A DNA stretch of 19,245 bases from SHLQ01 sp964451305. GTDB lineage: Bacteria > Actinomycetota > Acidimicrobiia > Acidimicrobiales > SHLQ01. The notes under the pieces are model-generated. The model was not told the origin of the DNA, searched no databases, and saw only the letters and a list, made by a program, of their open reading frames with translations. The translations under genes were made by a program, and so were the position numbers. Where the stretch lies: NCBI GenBank assembly GCA_964451305.1, contig CAYVHV010000050.1:1-19245 (forward strand), in the 5' to 3' direction. Below are positions 7,600 to 12,916 of the stretch, in pieces. The first letter of the stretch is position 1; each line of letters starts with the position of its first letter.

Positions 7600-8390
7600 T
7601 GGGTGCAACCGATACCCATATGCACTTCTACGACGATCGGTATCCAGCCGCGCCCGCCGCATCGATTCGACCACCGAACGCCAGCGTGGCCGACTACGCA
7701 GCGGTCCAAGATGCGCTGGGAACAGAACGAGTCGTGGTCGTCCAGCCCACCACCTACGGGCTCGACAACCGCTGCCAGCTCGAAGCGATGGCTCGCATCG
7801 GCCCGACCGCTCGGGGGATCGTCGTCATCGATGCTGACGTCGAAGACTCGACCTTGTGGGACTACACACACCTCGGGGTTCGGGGCGCCCGGTTCCACAT
7901 GCTGCCCGGTGGAGCCGTTGGCTGGGACCAGCTCACCCCGGTAGCAGAACGCATTGCGAGCTTTGGCTGGCATATCCAATTGCAACTCGACGGCCACGAG
8001 CTGGCGTTGCACCTCGAGCAGCTACTGGCGTTGCCATGTCCGCTCGTCATCGACCACGTGGGCCGGTTTATGGGCCCGGTCGAACCCGACAGCGAAGCGT
8101 TCGCCGTATTGCTCGACCTCGTCGACGCTGGAGCCCATGTGAAGCTCTCAGCGCCATATGAATCAGCGAAGGACCCGAGTCATCGGTACGAAACCGTGAC
8201 CCGATGTGCGAACGCACTCGTCGAGCGGGCTCCAGGACAAATGCTGTGGGCATCGAACTGGCCACACCCCGGTCAGACGAACCCGCCGTCAAACGACGAC
8301 CTGCTTCGGCTCCGCGATGAGTGGCTGCCGACCCCCGAACTACACGACCAGGTTCTTGTTACCAACCCTGCGTTGCTCTACGACTTCTAG
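7599..8390 (+). CDS. Amidohydrolase-2 (COG3618) family hydrolase, lactonase-like
   Basis: The 263-residue TIM-barrel protein resembles LigI (2-pyrone-4,6-dicarboxylate lactonase), galactarolactone isomerase and L-fuconolactonase. It has the strand-1 motif DTHMH (H7, H9), RGARFHM (95-101), the strand-6 motif IDHVGRFMGP (151-160) and the strand-8 motif LWASNWPHP (216-224). Enzymes of this group open sugar or pyrone lactones. The strand-8 catalytic Asp of WxSDWPH is Asn220 here, which could alter or abolish hydrolysis or mark a distinct subgroup. The ATG at 7599 is preferred because GGGAG lies 8 bases before it and it overlaps the upstream stop; a TTG at 7581 would add six residues inside the previous gene. 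A sugar-lactone role is inferred from the neighbouring dehydrogenase. Confidence 0.85.
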   Translation: MGATDTHMHFYDDRYPAAPAASIRPPNASVADYAAVQDALGTERVVVVQPTTYGLDNRCQLEAMARIGPTARGIVVIDADVEDSTLWDYTHLGVRGARFHMLPGGAVGWDQLTPVAERIASFGWHIQLQLDGHELALHLEQLLALPCPLVIDHVGRFMGPVEPDSEAFAVLLDLVDAGAHVKLSAPYESAKDPSHRYETVTRCANALVERAPGQMLWASNWPHPGQTNPPSNDDLLRLRDEWLPTPELHDQVLVTNPALLYDF

Positions 8391-8430
8391 CCCGAACATC
8401 CACCGACTTTCCACGAGGAGAACAACCACC

Positions 8431-9228
8431 ATGCCAGTCGACCCAAAAGCAGCTCCCGACGCCGAGTATGCGTCCTACCCGTCGCTCGTAGATCGGACGG
8501 TACTGATCACCGGCGGTGCCGACGGTATTGGTTCCGCGCTCGTCGAAGAGTTCGCCAAACAGGGCAGCCGGGTCGCGTTTCTCGACGTGCAGGTCGACAA
8601 AGCCGCCGAGACGATCGCCCGTTGCGAGGCGCTTGGGGTTTCGCACACTCCTGTCTTTACCGACGTCGACCTCCTCGATATCGAAGCGACGCAAGCAGCG
8701 ATCGCCGCCGTCATCGAAGACTTCGGCAGCATCCAAACGCTGGTCAACAATGCGGCCAGCGATGACCGGCACACGTGGGAGGAGATCACACCCGAATATT
8801 GGGATGACCGTCTCAACACGAACCTGCGCCACTACTTCTTTGCAATCCAAGCGGTTGCGCCACAGATGCTCGAAGCCGAACACGGCTCGATCGTCAACAT
8901 TGGATCGAGCAGCTATCAGATCCAAGAGGACCAGTTCCCCGGTTACGCCATTGCGAAGTCGGGCGTCGAAGGCATTACGCGCACCATGGCCCGAACCTTT
9001 GGGCCCTACGGGGTTCGCATGAACACGGTTCTACCCGGATGGGTTGTGACCGAGCGCCAGTTGGAAAAGTGGTGGGACGAAGAAGGGGAAGCGGGGACGA
9101 TGAACGACCAAGCGATCAAACGCCGTATCTACCCACGAGAGTTTGGGCAGATGGTGCTGTTCTTGTCGGCCGACGACGGCGCTGCCTGTACCGCACAAGA
9201 GTTCCTCGTCGACGGCGGGCGACGCTAG
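8431..9228 (+). CDS. SDR oxidoreductase, XylB-like aldose dehydrogenase
   Basis: The 265-residue classical SDR has TGGADGIG (27-34), D52 after strand 2 (NAD preference, inferred), NNAA (106-109), N131, S159, Y172 and K176. From recall, several stretches resemble Caulobacter XylB (D-xylose 1-dehydrogenase): YPSL before the Rossmann fold, DDRH (111-114), YWDDRLNTNLRH (123-134), APQM, VLPGWVVTERQ (200-210) and a C-terminus ending in VDGGRR. XylB-type enzymes oxidise aldoses to lactones, which suits the lactonase-like gene 40 bases upstream. The real sugar is unknown. The ATG at 8431 has GAGGAG (8415-8420) as Shine-Dalgarno. An in-frame extension upstream would run into the amidohydrolase gene in another frame and is rejected. 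The stop lies 5 bases from the stop of the opposing Ddn-like gene. Confidence 0.9.
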   Translation: MPVDPKAAPDAEYASYPSLVDRTVLITGGADGIGSALVEEFAKQGSRVAFLDVQVDKAAETIARCEALGVSHTPVFTDVDLLDIEATQAAIAAVIEDFGSIQTLVNNAASDDRHTWEEITPEYWDDRLNTNLRHYFFAIQAVAPQMLEAEHGSIVNIGSSSYQIQEDQFPGYAIAKSGVEGITRTMARTFGPYGVRMNTVLPGWVVTERQLEKWWDEEGEAGTMNDQAIKRRIYPREFGQMVLFLSADDGAACTAQEFLVDGGRR

Positions 9229-9233
9229 GGGAG

Positions 9234-9683
9234 CTATGCCGAGCGGGGCGCCGTCAGGAAGATCGGAATCTTCCGGTGCGGCGCCTTCTCTTGGTACTCC
9301 TCATACGGGGCGTAAACGCTGACGGCTCGGTCCCACCAGGTGTCGTACTCGTCTCCGTCGATCTGGCGGACGGTCGTCTCGTACGGCTCTGGTCCGTCCT
9401 GCATCATGATGGTCGGGTCGGCTTCGAGGTTGAAGAACCAGCCCGGGTGCTTGGGATCGCCGCCCTTCGACGCGACGAGCGCATAGACGCCATCGTGCTC
9501 AACACGCATGAGCGGGACCTTGCGGAGCTTGCCTGAGTTTCGACCCACCGTGGTGAACACGATGATCGGAATGCCGGTGTCCATGAGCGTGTTCGCCCGC
9601 TCTCCGCCGGAGGCTTCATACTCCGCGACCTGGTCGGCTACCCACTGCCACGTGCTCGGCTCATATTCAGCGTTGATGTCCAT
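9234..9683 (-). CDS. Deazaflavin-dependent nitroreductase (Ddn) family protein
   Basis: The 149-residue protein shows Ddn-family marks: TTVGRNSGKLRKVPLMRV (44-61) and ASKGGDPKHPGWFFNLEADP (71-90), which in this family bind the deazaflavin F420 and form the active site. Members are small split-barrel proteins found widely in actinobacteria; some reduce quinones or nitro compounds with F420H2. The physiological substrate is unknown, and F420 use is inferred from the family only. The ATG at 9683 is chosen because TAAGCT lies 7 bases upstream on the minus strand and the N-terminus MDINAEYEPSTWQWVADQ is typical. The longer frame from 9872 runs through ndk and is rejected. It is divergent from ndk and converges closely on the upstream SDR gene. 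Confidence 0.9.
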   Translation of the reverse strand: MDINAEYEPSTWQWVADQVAEYEASGGERANTLMDTGIPIIVFTTVGRNSGKLRKVPLMRVEHDGVYALVASKGGDPKHPGWFFNLEADPTIMMQDGPEPYETTVRQIDGDEYDTWWDRAVSVYAPYEEYQEKAPHRKIPIFLTAPRSA

Positions 9684-9690
9684 GCCGAGG

Positions 9691-9696
9691 AGCTTA
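9691..9696 (-). promoter_or_regulatory. -10 box for the Ddn-like gene
   Basis: On the minus strand TAAGCT lies 7 bases before the ATG at 9683, with no Shine-Dalgarno. The -35 zone it implies (about 9714-9719) overlaps that of the divergent ndk promoter. Confidence 0.4.
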
Positions 9697-9727
9697 GGTG
9701 TATCCGGTCCATTCCGACCGCAGCAGG

Positions 9728-9733
9728 TACACT
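9728..9733 (+). promoter_or_regulatory. -10 box for ndk
   Basis: TACACT lies 8 bases before the ndk ATG at 9742. With a normal distance from -10 to start point, the transcript would begin at or within two bases of the ATG. Confidence 0.4.
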
Positions 9734-9741
9734 CGTCGGCT

Positions 9742-10149
9742 ATGAACCGCACTTTCGTACTCTGCAAGCCCGACGCTGTCGAACGAGGCCTCGCCGGCCG
9801 AATCGTTACCCGCTTCGAAAACAAAGGGCTCAAGATCGTCGCCGCTGAACTGCGCACCGCCGACTCTGACACCCTCGACGCTCACTACGCCGAGCACGTC
9901 GAGAAGGGCTTCTACCCAGACCTCAAAGCGTTCATGAGCCGAGGTCCGGTGCTCGCTATGGTGCTCGAAGGGCCTGAGGACACCTTTGCAATGGTTCGTT
10001 CGATGATGGGCGAGACCAACCCCGCAACCTCACCTCCAGGAACGATCCGAGGCGACTTCGGAACCGAAATGACCGAAAACCTCGTTCACGGCTCCGATTC
10101 CAACGAGTCCGCAGCCCGCGAGATCGGGATCTGGTTCCCAAATCTGTAG
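9742..10149 (+). CDS. ndk: Nucleoside-diphosphate kinase
   Basis: The 135-residue enzyme has the usual compact length. It transfers the terminal phosphate of a nucleoside triphosphate to a diphosphate and so balances NTP and dNTP pools in the cytosol. Visible marks are the N-terminal TFVLCKPDAVERG (4-16), the substrate-loop region FYPDL (57-61) and the active-site NLVHGSDS (113-120), where H116 carries the phosphate. MGETNPATSPPGTIRGDF (89-106) is also diagnostic. The C-terminus IGIWFPNL is complete. The gene appears monocistronic, with a -10 box just upstream and a hairpin just downstream. In actinobacteria ndk often lies near folC and before the rne region; here other genes have come between. 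Confidence 0.97.
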   Translation: MNRTFVLCKPDAVERGLAGRIVTRFENKGLKIVAAELRTADSDTLDAHYAEHVEKGFYPDLKAFMSRGPVLAMVLEGPEDTFAMVRSMMGETNPATSPPGTIRGDFGTEMTENLVHGSDSNESAAREIGIWFPNL

Positions 10150-10153
10150 CTGA

Positions 10154-10180
10154 ATCGGCGGCCAAGTACTGGCCACCGAT
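10154..10180 (+). terminator. Probable ndk terminator hairpin
   Basis: An 11-bp stem (10154-10164 with 10170-10180, one C/A mismatch at 10159/10175) with loop AGTAC starts 5 bases after the ndk stop and is followed by ATTAATTTG. The tract is T-rich but not a pure T run. Confidence 0.55.
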
Positions 10181-10232
10181 ATTAATTTGAACGCACTCCG
10201 AAGTCGCCCGCCCACCTTGTGTGTCTTTGATT

Positions 10233-10262
10233 TTGCAACTCTGTTACAGATCTGGCTAGAGT
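10233..10262 (+). promoter_or_regulatory. Promoter of the mreB operon
   Basis: TTGCAA (10233-10238) and TAGAGT (10257-10262) are separated by 18 bases, a plausible -35/-10 pair. Transcription would start near 10269, giving a leader of about 45 bases before mreB, unlike the leaderless units elsewhere in the window. Confidence 0.5.
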
Positions 10263-10266
10263 CACG

Positions 10267-10297
10267 CAGGTGCACGGGTACGGACCTTCCGAACCTG
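10267..10297 (+). promoter_or_regulatory. Hairpin in the mreB leader
   Basis: CAGGT (10267-10271) can pair with ACCTG (10293-10297) around an inner CGGA(CCT)TCCG hairpin (10281-10291). It would fill nearly the whole predicted leader and end 8 bases before the mreB Shine-Dalgarno GGAG (10306-10309). It could modulate mRNA stability or translation; this is inference. Confidence 0.4.
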
Positions 10298-10313
10298 TAA
10301 ATGTTGGAGTGTC

Positions 10314-11369
10314 ATGGGCGACGGGTTGTCACGATCATTTGCGAATTTCGGATCGCTATCCGGTCGCGATATGGCGGTCGATCTCGGCACGGCCAACACG
10401 CTCGTCTACGTGCGCGGTGAGGGCATTGTTCTCAACGAACCGTCGGTTGTTGCAGTAAACATTCAGACCGGCGAACCGCTCGCCGTCGGGGCTGAAGCAG
10501 CTCGCATGATCGGCCGCACACCGGCCAATATTCAAGCGGTCCGCCCCCTCAAAGATGGCGTCATTGCCGACTTCGATATCTGCGAAAAGATGCTTCGCTA
10601 TTTCATCGAACGCGTTCACCCTCGGAAGTGGGCTCGCCCTCGTATGGTCATCTGCGTCCCATCGGGCATCACCGGCGTCGAACAACGCGCGGTGCAAGAA
10701 GCGGCCGAGTTCGCTGGCGCACGCAAGCCCGCCTACATCATCGAAGAGCCAATGGCCGCAGCGATCGGTGCTGGCCTCCCGGTGCAAGACCCGTACGGCT
10801 CGATGATCGTCGACATCGGCGGTGGCACCACCGAAGTTGCTGTCATCTCGCTCGGTGGCGTCGTCGCGAGCCAGTCGGTCCGCGTTGGCGGCGATGAACT
10901 CGACGACTCGATCGTCCAGTACGCCAAGAAAGAAGAGAGTATCGCGATCGGTTACCGGACCGCCGAAGAGATCAAGAAAGCGCTCGGCTCGGCGTATCCG
11001 CTCGAAACCGAAATGCAGGCCGAGGTGCGCGGGCGTGACCTTGTGACAGGGCTTCCAAGGACGATCCAGATGACGAGCGTGCAGATCCGCGAAGCACTAG
11101 CTGAGCCGGTGTCATCGATCTGTGATGCGGTCAAGGTCACCCTCGATCAGACGCCGCCAGAACTCGCAGCGGACATTATGGAACGGGGCATCTGCCTCGC
11201 TGGTGGCGGGGCCCTCCTGCACGGCCTCGCCGTGCGCATCCACGACGAGACCGGCATGCCCGTGTTCGTCGCCGACCGACCACTCGACGCCGTTGCGCTC
11301 GGGTCTGGCCAGAGCCTTGAAGAGTTCGACTCGCTTCGCGGTGTGCTGTTCAGCTCGGGCAGCATCTAA
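10314..11369 (+). CDS. mreB: Rod shape-determining protein MreB
   Basis: The 351-residue actin homologue has the phosphate-1 motif DLGTANTLVY (23-32), VPSGIT (115-120), EEPMAAAIGAG (144-154), the phosphate-2 motif DIGGGTTEVAVISLGG (167-182) and the adenosine motif LAGGGALL (295-302). It polymerises with ATP on the inner membrane face and positions the side-wall peptidoglycan machinery. A 20-residue N-terminal segment before the actin fold (LSRSFANFGSLSG) might help membrane binding. GGAG lies 4 bases before the ATG. It is first in a complete mreBCD-mrdA-rodA operon. Its presence argues against mycobacterial or corynebacterial ancestry, since those polar growers lack mreB. Confidence 0.97.
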   Translation: MGDGLSRSFANFGSLSGRDMAVDLGTANTLVYVRGEGIVLNEPSVVAVNIQTGEPLAVGAEAARMIGRTPANIQAVRPLKDGVIADFDICEKMLRYFIERVHPRKWARPRMVICVPSGITGVEQRAVQEAAEFAGARKPAYIIEEPMAAAIGAGLPVQDPYGSMIVDIGGGTTEVAVISLGGVVASQSVRVGGDELDDSIVQYAKKEESIAIGYRTAEEIKKALGSAYPLETEMQAEVRGRDLVTGLPRTIQMTSVQIREALAEPVSSICDAVKVTLDQTPPELAADIMERGICLAGGGALLHGLAVRIHDETGMPVFVADRPLDAVALGSGQSLEEFDSLRGVLFSSGSI

Positions 11370-11378
11370 GAGACGTCT

Positions 11379-12353
11379 ATGGTCGCCCCCCAACATTCGG
11401 GGCGTCGGCGAGTCACGCTGGGATTGATCTTCCTGGCGGCAGCCACGCTCATCACCCTCGACTTCCAAGCGTTCGGCCCGCTCGGCACGATCCAGAGTGG
11501 TGCTCGCGAGGTCGTGACCCCATTTCGGGCGGGTGGTGAACGACTTGTCTCGCCGATCACCGGCATCTGGGAGAACGCCACCCAAGTCGATGACCTTCAG
11601 GCCGAGAATGCGGCCCTCCGTGCAGAGGTCGATGCGCTTCGCGGCGAACTGGTTCGGTCCGGTATTGACCGTGCGGACTTTGAGGCCCTGCTCGCGATCA
11701 ACGGTATTGAAGAGTCCACGGACCTACCGCTCGCACTCGCCCGTGTCCGCACCGGCGAGGTTGGCAACTTCAGTACCGGCGTGATCGAGATCGAGCTCGG
11801 AAGTCGGGACGGCGTGCAGCGCGACATGGCGGTCATTACCGCCGCTGGCGTTGTTGGCCGTGTCGAGCAGGTCGACCGAACATCGTCGTCGGTTCGGTTG
11901 ATCTCCAGCCGTGACTTCGTGATGGGCGTCGAAGTCGCTGGCGAAGTTGGTTTGGCACGCGGGACAGGTTCGCCCACGACGATCGAGATCCCCCAGGGAA
12001 TCGGCAACCGCGCCACCATCGAAGTTGGTGACCCTGTCACCACGACAGCGAGCGATCGATCGCTCTTCCCACCAAACCTTGTGATCGGAACGGTGAGCCT
12101 CGCCGTTCAGAACGAAGACGCGTCGAACCAGACGCTCAGCGTTGAGCTGGCCGCAGACCCGACCGATCTCCGTTTCGTGAGCGTCGTGCTCGTGGAACCC
12201 GGCCTCGATGAAGAAGCCGAGGCCGAGCTGCTCGAAGCCGAAGCCGAAGCCGAAGCTGAAGTCGCGGAAGAGGTCGAGGCTGCTGAAGACGTAGAGGCCA
12301 CCGAAGAAGTTGACGTTGAGGTTCTCGACGCATCTACCGAGGCAGATCAGTGA
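11379..12353 (+). CDS. mreC: Rod shape-determining protein MreC
   Basis: The 324-residue bitopic protein has a basic N-terminus (SGRRR), one transmembrane helix at about 12-28, a coiled coil at about 68-95 (DDLQAENAALRAEVDALRGE) and the extracytoplasmic beta-domains (about 115-275) that scaffold PBP2 and RodA. The last ~50 residues are an unusual Ala/Glu/Asp-rich tail (EAEAELLEAEAEAEAEVAEE and onward) outside the conserved fold. Low-complexity tails occur in some actinobacterial MreCs, but the function is unknown. It starts 9 bases after mreB and overlaps mreD by 4 bases, so expression is coupled. Confidence 0.93.
   Translation: MVAPQHSGRRRVTLGLIFLAAATLITLDFQAFGPLGTIQSGAREVVTPFRAGGERLVSPITGIWENATQVDDLQAENAALRAEVDALRGELVRSGIDRADFEALLAINGIEESTDLPLALARVRTGEVGNFSTGVIEIELGSRDGVQRDMAVITAAGVVGRVEQVDRTSSSVRLISSRDFVMGVEVAGEVGLARGTGSPTTIEIPQGIGNRATIEVGDPVTTTASDRSLFPPNLVIGTVSLAVQNEDASNQTLSVELAADPTDLRFVSVVLVEPGLDEEAEAELLEAEAEAEAEVAEEVEAAEDVEATEEVDVEVLDASTEADQ
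12234..12263 (+). repeat. GAAGCC hexamer repeat in the mreC tail
   Basis: Five hexamers close to GAAGCC (12234-12263; three exact, then GAAGCT and GAAGTC) encode alternating Glu-Ala. Flanking GAGGCC and GAAGAA codons extend the low-complexity tract. Such runs can change length by slippage in steps of two codons without breaking the frame. Confidence 0.7.
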
Positions 12354-12877
12354 CCACCAAACGTTTCCGGACCCTCGTCGTCCTCTTCGCGCTGGTCGTG
12401 CTGCAGGTATCGCTGTTCGCTCACGTTCGTCCCTTTGGCATCGCCCCCGATGCACTCCTGGTCGCAGCGTTGGTCGGCGGCATTATTGGCGGCCCTGACT
12501 ATGGAGCGCGCAACGGCTTCGCTGCTGGACTGTTGCTCGACCTCGTCATCCCCGGTGCGTTCGGGCTCGCTGCTGGGGTCTATGCCACCTTTGGCTACGG
12601 CATTGGATTCATCTCGCGTGGCATCGACTCAGAAGACGCTCGGGTGCTCCCGGTACTGCTCGCGATCACGTCCTTTCTCGCCACAGGAACCTATGGGCTT
12701 GGGCTCGGTGTTCTGGGTTCAGAACAGTTTGTGGAGTGGGGCCTCCTCGGTATTGCAGCAGGTGTTTCGTTCTTCTCTGTCCTTCTCGCTATCCCGGTTC
12801 GAAACGCCTACCGCTGGGTGGTCGCCGACCCCCACGGGGTGGCGCGTACCGAACCGGCCCGAGCCGTGGTGAACTAG
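12350..12877 (+). CDS. mreD: Rod shape-determining protein MreD
   Basis: The 175-residue integral membrane protein is rich in hydrophobic helices; five or six segments can be drawn (about 6-24, 33-48, 55-90 as two, 101-120 and 128-150). Sequence identity in MreD is generally low, and the call rests on length, hydrophobicity, the GLLLDLVIPGAFGL stretch (59-72, like the conserved G-x-x-x-D-L of MreD) and position between mreC and mrdA. It is the membrane partner of the MreC-PBP2-RodA complex. The GTG start overlaps the mreC stop (GTGA). A 39-base gap follows before mrdA. Confidence 0.9.
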   Translation: MTTKRFRTLVVLFALVVLQVSLFAHVRPFGIAPDALLVAALVGGIIGGPDYGARNGFAAGLLLDLVIPGAFGLAAGVYATFGYGIGFISRGIDSEDARVLPVLLAITSFLATGTYGLGLGVLGSEQFVEWGLLGIAAGVSFFSVLLAIPVRNAYRWVVADPHGVARTEPARAVVN

Positions 12878-12916
12878 CACGATGCGAGCATCGATCGCGC
12901 TGGAGGCGCGCCGCTG

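Noticed and set aside
8206..8430. Upstream in-frame extension of the XylB-like SDR
   Set aside because: It overlaps the end of the amidohydrolase gene; ATG 8431 has a good Shine-Dalgarno and gives the normal SDR length.
9684..9872. 63-residue N-terminal extension of the Ddn-like protein
   Set aside because: It would run through the start of ndk on the opposite strand, and the extension does not resemble the family; ATG 9683 with its -10 box fits better.
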